The notes under the pieces were generated by a model that saw only the letters and a program-made list of their open reading frames with translations, was not told where the DNA came from and searched no databases. A stretch of DNA of 33,051 nt from Butyrivibrio fibrisolvens 16/4 (GTDB taxonomy: Bacteria > Bacillota > Clostridia > Lachnospirales > Lachnospiraceae). The translations under genes were made by a program, and so were the position numbers. Position 1 is the first letter of the stretch, and each line of letters opens with the position of its first letter. The DNA is taken from assembly GCA_000209815.1 (NCBI GenBank), contig FP929036.1, positions 979,824 through 1,012,874 on the forward strand. Direction: 5' to 3'. This document shows, piece by piece, positions 16,958 to 24,891 of this stretch.

Positions 16958-17301
16958 ATTTATCACAGAGAACCTTAGTGAAGCTCAATATCTCATTTTG
17001 AGATTGATAAAAACTATTGATATCATCGAAATTTATCACAGAGAACCTTAATGAAGCCCAATATCTCATTTTGAGATTGATAAAAACTATTGATATCATC
17101 AATATTTATCACAGAGAACCTCAGGAAAGCTTAATCTTTCGTTTTTGATTTGATAAAAAACAGCATTAATTGGAGAAATTTATCAATGGAAAAATGCAAA
17201 AAGCGGCTTACAGGATTTTATAGTGATAAAATACAACCGACAGCAAGAAGATTTATCAAAAGAGAAACGGGAAATGTACTCTCCAGAAGTTTCCAGTGAT
17301 A
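16958..17301. repeat. Five-unit tandem array of about 73 bp with TTTATCA...TGATAAA arms
   Basis: TTTATCA occurs at 16959, 17032, 17105, 17179 and 17252, and its complement TGATAAA at 17005, 17078, 17151, 17224 and 17295. The period is 73 bp (71-74). Units 1 and 2 are almost identical, unit 3 is diverged, and units 4 and 5 share little but the arms. Units 1 and 2 also hold an inner palindrome ATCTCA-TTT-TGAGAT. The array fills the 663-base gene-free gap 16836-17498, upstream of the M15 gene and beyond the end of the DnaJ-like operon. The rest of that gap holds a terminator and no convincing gene. Confidence 0.85.
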
Positions 17302-17330
17302 AAATGAACCAGAAAACTAAATAAAGTAAA

Positions 17331-17368
17331 AAAAGACCCTTGGGTGGCTGAAGCCCAAGGGTCCTTTT
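17331..17368 (-). terminator. Terminator of the zinc-ribbon/DUF5685/DnaJ-like operon
   Basis: Perfect 10-bp stem GACCCTTGGG/CCCAAGGGTC (17335-17344, 17354-17363) with A-runs on the left and T-runs on the right, so it could work in both directions. It lies 130 bases beyond the DnaJ-like stop; that 130-base stretch holds nothing I can assign. Confidence 0.8.
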
Positions 17369-17498
17369 TCTTGCATATCCTATAAAATGAACATGCAGAT
17401 ATAGGGAGAAAATATATGATCGGTCCGAATGACCTTGTAATAATCAAAAATAATATATGCCATAGCCTAAAAGGCTGGTCATATTCAAAAATGTAAAT

Positions 17499-18134
17499 TT
17501 AAAAGAAACAACACAGGTTGCAAAGCAAATTTAAAATAATCATGCTGGCGCACCAGCGAACAACACCGGTGTAAGGTCTGGTATATCCATAGGATGTGCC
17601 ACGATATTCATACCAGCTGCTGTTCCAATCGATGCTTTGCTGAAACTGTCTGTATCTAAGATTGCCAGGCTCTAGGGCAATGGCACGTGAGATGAATTCT
17701 CTGGCGTCATTGATATTGCCTAGGCCCTGGGATGCTACTGCTGCGAAGAAGTACCACTGACCATTTCGATTTTCATCAGGGATGGAATAGAGCACATTCA
17801 TTGCCGCAGCAAACTGTCTGGCGTTTATATAATTTGCAGCTGCCTGCATTTCCATAGAAGCCTGAGTGTAAGAGTAGTCCTGCTGGTATCCGCCAGAATA
17901 GCCATAGGTGCTGCCTCCGTAGCTTCCAAAAGATGGGCCGCCATTTTGGCGTTCATCCATTATGCGATTGTATGCCTGCTGAATCTCTTTGAATTTTTCT
18001 TCAGCTGCAGCTTTATTAGGATTGTTTATATTTGCATCTGGGTGATATTTTCTGCTGAGATTTCTATAGGCCTTTTTGATTTCATCATCAGAGGCATCTC
18101 TGGAAACACCCAAAACCCTGTAGGGATCTGTCAT
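17499..18134 (-). CDS. J-domain protein with C-terminal TPR-like region
   Basis: A 211-aa protein with an N-terminal J domain (about residues 3-62) carrying the HPD motif in KYHPDAN, which stimulates Hsp70 ATPase. A Gly/Tyr/Ser/Gln-rich linker (about 65-92) follows. The C-terminal part, with [20 protein letters not shown] and [18 protein letters not shown], looks like a TPR-like helical repeat. The end is hydrophobic and Cys-rich ([10 protein letters not shown]). The zinc-finger region of classical DnaJ is absent. It starts 2 bases after the likely DUF5685 stop, behind AAGGAGAAATAGTA, as the last gene of a three-gene operon. It may serve a specialised Hsp70 client. Confidence 0.88.
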   Translation of the reverse strand: MTDPYRVLGVSRDASDDEIKKAYRNLSRKYHPDANINNPNKAAAEEKFKEIQQAYNRIMDERQNGGPSFGSYGGSTYGYSGGYQQDYSYTQASMEMQAAANYINARQFAAAMNVLYSIPDENRNGQWYFFAAVASQGLGNINDAREFISRAIALEPGNLRYRQFQQSIDWNSSWYEYRGTSYGYTRPYTGVVRWCASMIILNLLCNLCCFF

Positions 18135-18136
18135 TA

Positions 18137-18989
18137 CTATTTCTCCTTACAAGTAGTATCTTTTTCTTTCCTTTAAGCTGTAGATATTCGTATCTGGTCC
18201 AAACACCTGAGTAAATAATATTTCTAAGAATATCAACATTTTCTACTATAGGAAGTCTCTCGAAAGATTTGGCACATTCTGCCATAAGTGAAGTAAGATT
18301 AATCTTAACAAAGCACTCAAATTCCTTTGGAGATTCTTTTTTTAGAAATATGAGAGGATTGTAGCTTCCTCTTTTTTCATCTTTTTTTATATCATCATAG
18401 GCATCGATTATATAAATGAATTTGCCCATGTAATATCCCATACAATGTAAGGTCTGCCCCCAGGAGTCCTGCTTCCAATTAAATAATTCACCAAGCATTT
18501 CTCCAGTATAGCTGGAAACGACATCAATATTTGTTTCTCGATTTTTCTCGGCAATAGAAAGCTTTTTGATATATTTTTCAACAGCTAATGTTTGCCTAGG
18601 GTATAAATCTTTTATTTTATCGTAATCTTTTTTAATGAATGGGCTGCCATTCCTGAAAGTTTGGAGCCATCATCTGCATAGTTATCCAAAAGGCTGTGAT
18701 AGGACAAAATGATATCCATAGCAGCTGCGTATTCGATTGCTTTGCTGGAGAAGCCATGCTTTTTCTTGGCAGGATGAATCATACATCTGAAATCTTCCTG
18801 GTTGATTTCTGGTTCGTAAAGACTTTGAAGCAGAATAGCTAAAAAACATAAATCAAAATTCAAAAGCATTTGTCCTTTGAAACCCGCTACTTTGCCAAGC
18901 TGACGACACAGGCCACAGTAGAAGCTTTGATATATTCGCTTGTCCTCAGAGGACAGCTGGCTTCGATTTGCATTGATATATCCAAACAA
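18137..18989 (-). CDS. DUF5685 family protein (two frameshifts)
   Basis: A helical protein starting [20 protein letters not shown] with [12 protein letters not shown] (a CxxC-type pair) near residue 28, typical of DUF5685, whose function is unknown. As given, the frame is split. It stops at 18612, resumes in another frame to 18088, and there overruns the DnaJ-like start. Adding one base in the six-base run 18628-18633 joins the halves. Adding one in 18161-18165 gives the ending [10 protein letters not shown] with a stop at 18137, just before the next gene. The repaired product is 284 aa. The start is TTG, with AAGAAGGTG inside the end of the upstream gene. I am sure of the first break and fairly sure of the second. 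Confidence 0.8.
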
Positions 18990-18992
18990 TTG

Positions 18993-19428
18993 CTACACCT
19001 TCTTAATAAACTGAGTGTGACATTTACTACAAGTAACCTGAATCTTGCCTCTGCCACGTGGGGCACGAAGCTTTTGCTTACAGCTGGGACACTTAAATAT
19101 CGCGTAGGTTTTCTTTGGTTCCAGTTGTATTTCACTCTGGCAGTGCGATTCTTTATATTAGGAATGAGTCTTGAAAAGAAGGCTCTAATCTTAACAGTTT
19201 TAGAAAGAAATAGCTGATTCTCTGTGTAGCGCTTTTGATAATTTTTGGAAAACATTCTCCAAACGCTATACAAAAGACAAGCCATAGCAAGCAAATATGC
19301 TATATTGGAATGAGTAATCATAGTGACTAGCATCAGTATTAATGCTATCCATGTAAAGGTACGTCCCAGGGCATCGACACCTGTACGTCCTACAAAAACT
19401 GAGCTAATTTATATCTAAAATTGTTCAT
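18993..19428 (-). CDS. Membrane protein with C-terminal zinc ribbon (two frameshifts)
   Basis: A 145-aa protein after repair. The ATG at 19428 follows GGAGGATGCTCA and reads MNNFRYKLAQ. One added base in the run 19394-19398 continues into GVDALGRTFTWIALILMLVT, the first of two membrane segments. A second added base in 19109-19112 turns the tail into FKCPSCKQKLRAPRG followed by VTCSKCHTQFIKKV, a clear zinc ribbon of the CxxC/CxxC type. Without the repairs the open frame hides this domain. It ends 3 bases before the DUF5685 start and heads the operon. Function unknown; membrane plus zinc ribbon plus J-protein suggests a protein quality or assembly role. Confidence 0.8.
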
Positions 19429-19537
19429 TGAGCATCCTCCTCAACAACTAGCTTATCTGCACTTTAAAGGTTTAGACATTTACCGTCAACAGTTTCAGAT
19501 ACTATTTAATAAAAGTTTAATAAATGCTTTAGAAAGC

Positions 19538-19585
19538 TTGAATAAAGTATGATGTTAGTGTAAACTAACCTTAGTTAAGTTAGTT
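19538..19585 (+). promoter_or_regulatory. Promoter with palindromic operator before the DtxR-type gene
   Basis: TTGAAT (19538-19543), a 17-base gap and TAAACT (19561-19566) form a likely promoter. The -10 is overlapped by a 23-bp imperfect palindrome AACTAAC-N9-GTTAGTT (19563-19585). The half-sites resemble the GTTAG/CTAAC halves known for DtxR/IdeR boxes, so autoregulation by the downstream gene is a reasonable inference. Confidence 0.6.
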
Positions 19586-19624
19586 GCACAGAAGTTGAAA
19601 GTGTGGTACTCTAGTTAGGAGTGG

Positions 19625-19639
19625 ATTGCGCACAATCAA
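19625..19639. promoter_or_regulatory. Second copy of the ATTGCGCACAATCAA motif
   Basis: The 15 bases are identical to 14696-14710, where the motif overlaps the -35 of the CcdA-TlpA gene. Here the palindrome extends to GATTG-CGCA-CAATC, 35 bases before the TTG start of the DtxR-type gene. No good -10 follows it at the matching distance. Confidence 0.5.
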
Positions 19640-19673
19640 TTCACAAGGTTCCAGATAAGTAGGAGGTTTAGTT

Positions 19674-20054
19674 TTGAGAACATTTGTAAATGAATCTTCA
19701 GAGAACTATTTAGAGACAATTCTTGTACTTAGTAAGAAATTACCAGTTGTTCGTTCTGTAGATATTGCTAACGAATTGAATTTTAAAAAGTCATCAGTTA
19801 GTATTGCTATGAAAAATCTTCGTGAGAAGAATCAGATTACAGTTACTGATGCAGGATATATTTACCTTACAGATGAGGGAAAGGAAATCGCTGAAATGAT
19901 TTACGAGCGTCACGAGCTCATCACTGACTTATTAGTGAAGCTTGGTGTTGATGAGGAGATTGCTTCAGAGGATGCCTGCCGTATCGAGCATGTTATCAGT
20001 AAGGAAAGCTTCAAGGCCGTTAGAGATTACGCCAAGGACAAGATTCTTAAGTAA
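19674..20054 (+). CDS. DtxR/MntR-family metal-dependent transcriptional regulator
   Basis: A 126-aa DNA-binding regulator. The winged helix (about residues 1-65) contains ESSENYLETILVLSKK and VRSVDIANELNFKKSSVSIAMKNL, which match the DtxR/MntR helix-turn-helix. The dimerisation and metal part has YERHELITDLLVKLGVDEEIASEDACRIEHVIS, with the Glu, His and Cys residues used by this family for Mn or Fe. The SH3 domain of long DtxR proteins is absent, as in MntR. The start is TTG with AGGAGG 7 bases before. A terminator separates it from the Fur-like gene. Confidence 0.92.
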   Translation: MRTFVNESSENYLETILVLSKKLPVVRSVDIANELNFKKSSVSIAMKNLREKNQITVTDAGYIYLTDEGKEIAEMIYERHELITDLLVKLGVDEEIASEDACRIEHVISKESFKAVRDYAKDKILK

Positions 20055-20066
20055 AACTAATAGTTA

Positions 20067-20095
20067 CCAGCCCAGCAACATCGGGCTGGCTTTTT
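20067..20095 (+). terminator. Intrinsic terminator after the DtxR-type gene
   Basis: Stem CCAGCCC/GGGCTGG (20067-20073, 20083-20089) followed by CTTTTT. It lies 18 bases before the Fur-like start, so the downstream gene needs read-through or an unseen promoter. Confidence 0.8.
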
Positions 20096-20112
20096 ATGAA
20101 TGTAGGTGCATA

Positions 20113-20580
20113 ATGGATATTTCAGTAAACAGCGTAGAGCAAAGAGATTTAATAGTTCAGCAGCTTCGAGAGGCAGGCTGCCGCATTACAAAGCAGCGTC
20201 TGGTGGTATTGGATATTATTCTTAATTCAGATCCATCCTGTGTAAAGGAAATCTACCGAGAGGCTATAAAAATTGATAAAAACATAGGTACAGCTACAGT
20301 TTACAGAATGGTAAATACTCTTGAGGAGATAGGCGTACTTAATCGTAAGAATATGTATCAGGTAGATTGTACTGTCTGTGAGCAGCACTGTAAGGATGAG
20401 GACTGCGATCCAAACTGTCCAGGAGGTAGCTGTGTTGCATGTGAAACTAATGTGGTGGTTACTCTGGATGATGATACAAAGATAGTTTTAAATAGAGTGG
20501 ATTTACAGGACATTTTGTATGAAGGACTAAAGGCTAAGGGTCGAATTTCTGACCAGAAGATATCTAGACTTGCATATTAA
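20113..20580 (+). CDS. Fur-family regulator with a cysteine-rich metal region
   Basis: A 155-aa protein. The N-terminal winged helix (QLREAGCRITKQRLVVLDII, then IGTATVYRMVNTLEEIGVL) is clearly of the Fur/Zur/PerR superfamily. After MYQVD the usual His-rich dimer-interface metal site is replaced by seven Cys within 25 residues (86, 89, 93, 98, 102, 107, 110), after which the normal VDLQDILYEGLKAKG end resumes. The ATG at 20113 follows TAGGTGCATA; a longer frame upstream runs through the terminator and is not used. The gene lies with a DtxR-type regulator, so this is a metal- or redox-sensing locus. The metal it senses is unknown. Confidence 0.87.
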   Translation: MDISVNSVEQRDLIVQQLREAGCRITKQRLVVLDIILNSDPSCVKEIYREAIKIDKNIGTATVYRMVNTLEEIGVLNRKNMYQVDCTVCEQHCKDEDCDPNCPGGSCVACETNVVVTLDDDTKIVLNRVDLQDILYEGLKAKGRISDQKISRLAY

Positions 20581-20596
20581 AAAGGTGTACAATGTA

Positions 20597-20631
20597 AGGG
20601 CTGTCAAACCGTTGACAGCCCTATGTTTTTA
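20597..20631 (+). terminator. Intrinsic terminator after the Fur-like gene
   Basis: Perfect 11-bp stem AGGGCTGTCAA/TTGACAGCCCT (20597-20607, 20612-20622) with a 4-base loop and ATGTTTTTATTT after it, 21 bases before aspS. Confidence 0.88.
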
Positions 20632-20651
20632 TTTAGAAGAGGAGATATAAA

Positions 20652-22415
20652 ATGACTCAGTCACGTACACACAACTGTAACGAGCTTCGTCTTTCAGATG
20701 CAGGCAAGCAGGTTACTTTAGTTGGTTGGTTCGAAAACATTAGAAAGGTGTCTAAGAATCTTGGATTTGTTATTCTCCGTGATTTTTATGGCACTACACA
20801 GATAGTTATTGAAACAGAAGAGATGATGGCTGTTATCGATTCTGTAAATAAGGAGTCTACTATCCAGGTTACTGGTGAGGTTCGTGAGCGTTCATCTAAG
20901 AACACTGAGCTTCCTACTGGTGAAATCGAAGTAGTTCCTACATCAATTGAGATTCTTGGAAAGTGTACTCACAACGAGCTTCCATTCGAGATTAATCGTT
21001 CAAAGGAAGCAGATGAGAACACTCGTCTTAAATATCGTTATCTTGATCTTCGTAACCCAGAGGTTAAGAGCAAGATTATCCTTCGTAGCAAAATCGTAGC
21101 AGAGCTTCGTGCTTCTATGATTGCTCACGATTTCATGGAGATTACAACTCCTATCCTTACATGCTCATCACCTGAGGGCGCACGTGATTACCTTGTACCA
21201 GCACGTAATCACCCTGGAAAGTTCTATGCACTTCCACAGGCTCCACAGCAGTTCAAGCAGATTCTTATGGCATCTGGTTTCGACAGATATTTCCAGATTG
21301 CTCCTTGCTTCCGTGATGAGGATGCTCGTGCAGACCGTTCTCCAGGAGAGTTCTATCAGCTTGATATGGAGATGGCATTTGCTTCTCAGGAAGATATCTT
21401 CGCAGTAGTAGAGGATGTACTTCCACCAATCTTTGCAAAATACGGCGTTTACAATACAGCTTCTACAGCTCCATTTGTACGCATTCCTTATCTTGAGTCT
21501 ATGGACAAATACGGAAGCGATAAACCAGATCTTCGTATCGACCTTGTACTTCAGGATGCTACAGATGTTATGGCTGATTGCGGCTTTGGTCCATTCGAGG
21601 GCAATGTTGTTAAGGCTATCGTTGTTGACAATCTTACAGCTACACGTAAGCAGATTGATGCTATGATTGCTGAGGTAGAGGTTGCTACAGCTCAGAAGAC
21701 ATACTGGTTCAAGCTTGATGAAAACGGAGAGCTTGTTGGTGGTATCGCTAAGTTCCTTCAGGAGCGTAAGCAGGCTGTTATCGATGCACTTTCACTTAAG
21801 CCTGGCGATTTCGTTGGTCTTGCAGCAGGTCCACTTCTTGTTGCTCAAAAGACTGCTGGTGTATTCAGAAAGCTTCTTGGTGCAGCAGCAGAAGGCCACA
21901 TGAAGAAGGATACATACGAGTTCTGTTGGATTGTTGATTTCCCAATGTACGAAATTGGCGAGGAGTCTGGCGAGCTTGAGTTCTGCCACAATCCATTCTC
22001 TATGCCACAGGGCGGTATGGATGCACTTAAGAATAAAGAGCCACTGGATATTCTTGCATACCAGTACGATTTAGTATGTAACGGTGTTGAGCTTTCATCT
22101 GGTGCTATCAGAAACCACGATCCTGAAATTATGATTGAGGCATTCAAGCTTGTTGGTCTTGGTGAGGATGATGTTAAGGCTAAGTTCCCAGCTATGTACA
22201 ATGCATTCACATATGGTGCACCACCACACGGCGGTATCGCTCCTGGTGTAGACCGTATGATTATGCTTATTGCTGGCGAGGAATCAATCCGTGAGATTAT
22301 TCCATTCCCAATGAATAAGAATGCACAGGATATTATGATGGATGCACCTGCAACTGTAGATCAGAAGCAGCTTGATGATGTTCACATCGCTATCGTAATG
22401 CCTAAAGAAGATTAA
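20652..22415 (+). CDS. aspS: Aspartate--tRNA ligase
   Basis: A 587-aa class II aminoacyl-tRNA synthetase. The N-terminal OB-fold (about 1-110) binds the anticodon. The catalytic core has LKYRYLDLR (motif 1 region), FRDEDARADRSPGEFYQLDM (motif 2) and the C-terminal GIAPGVDRMIMLIAG (motif 3). The bacterial GAD insertion lies about 280-430. Length is normal for bacterial AspRS. Strong codon bias marks a highly expressed gene. GAGGAGATATAAA precedes the ATG. Confidence 0.98.
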   Translation: MTQSRTHNCNELRLSDAGKQVTLVGWFENIRKVSKNLGFVILRDFYGTTQIVIETEEMMAVIDSVNKESTIQVTGEVRERSSKNTELPTGEIEVVPTSIEILGKCTHNELPFEINRSKEADENTRLKYRYLDLRNPEVKSKIILRSKIVAELRASMIAHDFMEITTPILTCSSPEGARDYLVPARNHPGKFYALPQAPQQFKQILMASGFDRYFQIAPCFRDEDARADRSPGEFYQLDMEMAFASQEDIFAVVEDVLPPIFAKYGVYNTASTAPFVRIPYLESMDKYGSDKPDLRIDLVLQDATDVMADCGFGPFEGNVVKAIVVDNLTATRKQIDAMIAEVEVATAQKTYWFKLDENGELVGGIAKFLQERKQAVIDALSLKPGDFVGLAAGPLLVAQKTAGVFRKLLGAAAEGHMKKDTYEFCWIVDFPMYEIGEESGELEFCHNPFSMPQGGMDALKNKEPLDILAYQYDLVCNGVELSSGAIRNHDPEIMIEAFKLVGLGEDDVKAKFPAMYNAFTYGAPPHGGIAPGVDRMIMLIAGEESIREIIPFPMNKNAQDIMMDAPATVDQKQLDDVHIAIVMPKED

Positions 22416-22433
22416 TATAAGTTGAATACTATT

Positions 22434-22530
22434 GAGGGTCTAGTTACGCTATCAAGCCTTAGTATTGCTCAGCCTATAGATTGGCTTACTGAGCAATAAT
22501 AAGAACTTGGTAGTTACTAGGCTCTTTTTA
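22434..22530 (+). terminator. Large multi-segment terminator hairpin after aspS
   Basis: A nearly 100-base hairpin with an inner perfect 10-bp stem TATTGCTCAG/CTGAGCAATA (22463-22472, 22489-22498), then CTATCAAG/CTTGGTAG, and an outer GGGTCTAGT/ACTAGGCTC with G-U pairs, followed by TTTTTAT. It is larger than an ordinary terminator; an attenuator or regulatory leader is possible. Confidence 0.7.
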
Positions 22531-22553
22531 TATATACATATGTAATTACTTTA

Positions 22554-22620
22554 TTTACACAAAGAATTTAATGTGATAAAGTGATAAAGAACTAAAGTTA
22601 TAAGAAACTACCAAACTAAT
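22554..22620 (+). promoter_or_regulatory. putP promoter with 8-bp tandem repeats
   Basis: TTTACA (22554-22559), a 17-base gap and TAAAGT (22577-22582) suggest a promoter. From 22573 the sequence reads in eight-base steps: GTGATAAA twice exactly, then GAACTAAA, GTTATAAG, AAACTACC and AAACTAAT, with TA at positions 5-6 of every unit. The repeats cover the -10 and the leader. Similar repeats lie before the ABC and NSS transporter genes. Confidence 0.55.
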
Positions 22621-22640
22621 ACGTACAGAAGGGAGCAAAA

Positions 22641-24155
22641 ATGAACACAGTTTGTATAGTAATTGCAATACTGGTATATTTGGCAGCGCTGCTGTTAATG
22701 GGCGTGTCATTTGCCAAGGAAAACAACACTATTGACGATTATTACCTTGGAGGCAGAAAGCTGGGCCCCTTTGTTACAGCTATGAGTGCCGAGGCTTCAG
22801 ATATGTCTTCCTGGCTTTTGATGGGACTTCCTGGTGTTGCCTATATGACAGGTATATGCGATGTATTTTGGACAGCACTTGGCCTTGGAATTGGAACTTA
22901 TCTTAACTGGTTGCTTGTGGCAAAGAGACTTCGCAAATACTCAGAACTTAATAATTCTGTTACAGTGCCAGATTTCTTCGAGCATAGATTCAAAGATAAA
23001 AGCCACATTTTAATGTTGATTTCATCAATTATTATTGTTGTGTTCTTTATCCCTTATGTAGGTTCTGGCTTTGCAGCCTGTGGAAAGCTTTTCTCTTCAC
23101 TATTTGGCCTGGATTATACAATTGCAATGCTTACTTCAGCTGCAGTAATTGTAGGATATACAGCTACAGGAGGCTTCCTTGCTGCATCTACCACAGATTT
23201 TGTTCAATCAATCATTATGACTATCGCTTTGATAGCTGTTGTTGGATTTGGACTTCATACTGTTGGTGGAGTGGAGGCAGTTAGCACTTACAGTATGTCA
23301 CTGGATGGCTATATCAGTCTGCTTGGAATGCACGATTTTGCCTCAGGAAGCTATGTTTCCTATGGTGGATTGATTACTATTGTTTCTACTATGGCCTGGG
23401 GTTTGGGATATTTCGGAATGCCACATATTTTGCTTAGATTTATGGCTATTGAGAATCCTGAAAAGATTAAGCTGAGTAGACGTATTTCCACAATTTGGGT
23501 ATTTATTGCTATGGGGGTAGCTATTTTCATAGGAGTTATGACACGTACAATGGTAAACGCTGGTGTAATAGGAGAGTTGGCAGATTCTGAACGTGGAATT
23601 ATCGCTATTGCACAGAAGCTTTCAGAGACAGGTATTCCACAGGCACTTCTTGCAGGTGTAATCTTAGCAGGTATTTTGGCTTGCACAATGTCTACCTGTG
23701 ATTCTCAGATGCTTGCAGCTTCATCATCGGTGTCAGAAAACATCATCCACGAAACTCTTGGAGTACAGCTTTCAGAGCATATGCAGATGGTTTTGGCCAG
23801 AGTAGTGCTTATAGTGATTTCTGCCATAGGTATATTTATCGCTCGTGATCCAAATAGCTCGGTATTTGGAATCGTATCCTTTGCCTGGGCTGGCTTTGGC
23901 GCTGCTTTTGGTCCAATTATGCTGCTTGCACTTTTCTGGAAGAGAGCAAACAAATATGGTGCCATTGTAGGTATGCTTGGTGGTGGTATTATGATATTTG
24001 TATGGAAATTCTTAATTAAGCCAATGGGAGGTATCTGGGGAATATACGAGCTGCTTCCTGGATTTATCGTTGGATTAGTGCTTTGCGTGATAGTAAGTCT
24101 TGCTACACCAGCTCCAGAAAAAGAAATAATAGATGAATTTGAATCAGTAAAATAA
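22641..24155 (+). CDS. putP: Sodium/proline symporter (SSS family)
   Basis: A 504-aa membrane transporter with about 13 hydrophobic segments. Family marks include DDYYLGGRKLGPFVTAMSAE near the N-terminus, ASDMSSWLLMGLPG, GYTATGGFLAASTTDFVQ, and the GILACTMSTCDSQMLAASSS sodium-site helix. These match PutP more closely than pantothenate or sugar members of the SSS family. Its product takes up proline, and perhaps related compounds, with Na+. GAAGGGAGC precedes the ATG. It is a single gene with a bidirectional terminator at its end. Confidence 0.92.
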   Translation: MNTVCIVIAILVYLAALLLMGVSFAKENNTIDDYYLGGRKLGPFVTAMSAEASDMSSWLLMGLPGVAYMTGICDVFWTALGLGIGTYLNWLLVAKRLRKYSELNNSVTVPDFFEHRFKDKSHILMLISSIIIVVFFIPYVGSGFAACGKLFSSLFGLDYTIAMLTSAAVIVGYTATGGFLAASTTDFVQSIIMTIALIAVVGFGLHTVGGVEAVSTYSMSLDGYISLLGMHDFASGSYVSYGGLITIVSTMAWGLGYFGMPHILLRFMAIENPEKIKLSRRISTIWVFIAMGVAIFIGVMTRTMVNAGVIGELADSERGIIAIAQKLSETGIPQALLAGVILAGILACTMSTCDSQMLAASSSVSENIIHETLGVQLSEHMQMVLARVVLIVISAIGIFIARDPNSSVFGIVSFAWAGFGAAFGPIMLLALFWKRANKYGAIVGMLGGGIMIFVWKFLIKPMGGIWGIYELLPGFIVGLVLCVIVSLATPAPEKEIIDEFESVK

Positions 24156-24163
24156 AAGAATTT

Positions 24164-24192
24164 GGCTTCCCGAAAATGGGAAGCCATTTTTT
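24164..24192. terminator. Bidirectional terminator between putP and the ECF S gene
   Basis: Stem GGCTTCCC/GGGAAGCC (24164-24171, 24178-24185) with ATTTTTTAT on the plus side and an AT-rich tract on the other, between convergent genes. Confidence 0.85.
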
Positions 24193-24760
24193 ATCTAACA
24201 GAAGATAGTCTCTTTAGAAGTGGATATAAAACTGTAGAGATGATAACACCAAATATACCCTGAATAATATTTGGAAGTATGCCTGCTAATGAGGCGATTA
24301 CTCCAGCTGAAAGTGATGAATTATTTACAACTGAAAGCATAAATATTTCAAACAGGAAATATCCAAGCACCATGACAGCCTCACCTGCAATTCCAGAAAT
24401 AATTAGGGTAGGTAACTCAGTTTTTGTACTGAGGATTTTGGAAATTGCTTTGAAAACAAAGTATCCGGTAATGGCTGTCAGTGCTTTGATAACAAAGGTA
24501 GCAGGTACGTATATGAAATAACCACCTATCAAATCTGATAGGGCAGAACCAATTCCAGCGGCCAAGCCTCCCCATAATGGTCCTAGAAGTAATCCTGATA
24601 GCAAAACAAATCCGTCGCCTGGGTGAATATATCCATTTGTTGGTGTAGGAATTTTAATAATCATTGTACCTACGCAAGTAAGCGCTGCCATTAGTGCAGC
24701 TAAAATAACAGTTCTTGTTTGAATTTGAGATTCTTTATAATGAGTAGCTTGAGTATCCAT
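24191..24760 (-). CDS. ECF transporter S component, probably for a B6-type vitamin
   Basis: A 189-aa membrane protein with about six hydrophobic segments, the size and pattern of an ECF-type vitamin S component. NGYIHPGDGFVLLSGLLLGP followed by GGLAAGIGSALSDL is the typical substrate-pocket region of the PdxU/HmpT-like group. It would rely on a shared EcfA/EcfT module elsewhere in the genome. The ATG at 24760 follows AAGGAGGAAGGTT; an upstream ATG at 24793 lacks such a site. The divergent neighbour is a MocR-type regulator, a family that often controls B6 uptake and synthesis. The vitamin B6 assignment is therefore inference from fold and neighbour. Confidence 0.82.
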   Translation of the reverse strand: MDTQATHYKESQIQTRTVILAALMAALTCVGTMIIKIPTPTNGYIHPGDGFVLLSGLLLGPLWGGLAAGIGSALSDLIGGYFIYVPATFVIKALTAITGYFVFKAISKILSTKTELPTLIISGIAGEAVMVLGYFLFEIFMLSVVNNSSLSAGVIASLAGILPNIIQGIFGVIISTVLYPLLKRLSSVR

Positions 24761-24891
24761 AACCTTCCTCCTTGTGTTTAACCTTGATGTCATTTAAAAA
24801 AGTACTTTTTCTTTCTTTATGTTGGAGCTATAATAACACCAAACTGATACCTAAAAAATAGACAAAAATAAAAATAAAATAGGGGACAGAT

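Noticed and set aside
16917-17102. A 61-aa minus-strand ORF with internal repeats
   Set aside because: It is only the translation of the 73-bp tandem repeat, with no ribosome site.
16958-17301. CRISPR-like array: about 34-base TGATAAA...TTTATCA repeats with about 39-base spacers
   Set aside because: The interior of the would-be repeat is not conserved, the would-be spacers are nearly identical in units 1 and 2, and no cas gene is near. A tandem repeat explains it better.
17416-17496. A 26-codon ORF behind AGGGAG in the gap after the M15 upstream array
   Set aside because: The ribosome site is good, but the peptide has no recognisable feature, no clear promoter or terminator of its own, and chance ORFs of this size are common.
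19942-20112. Upstream extension of the Fur-like gene
   Set aside because: The extension runs through the end of the DtxR-type gene and its terminator. ATG 20113 with TAGGTG gives the normal Fur N-terminus.
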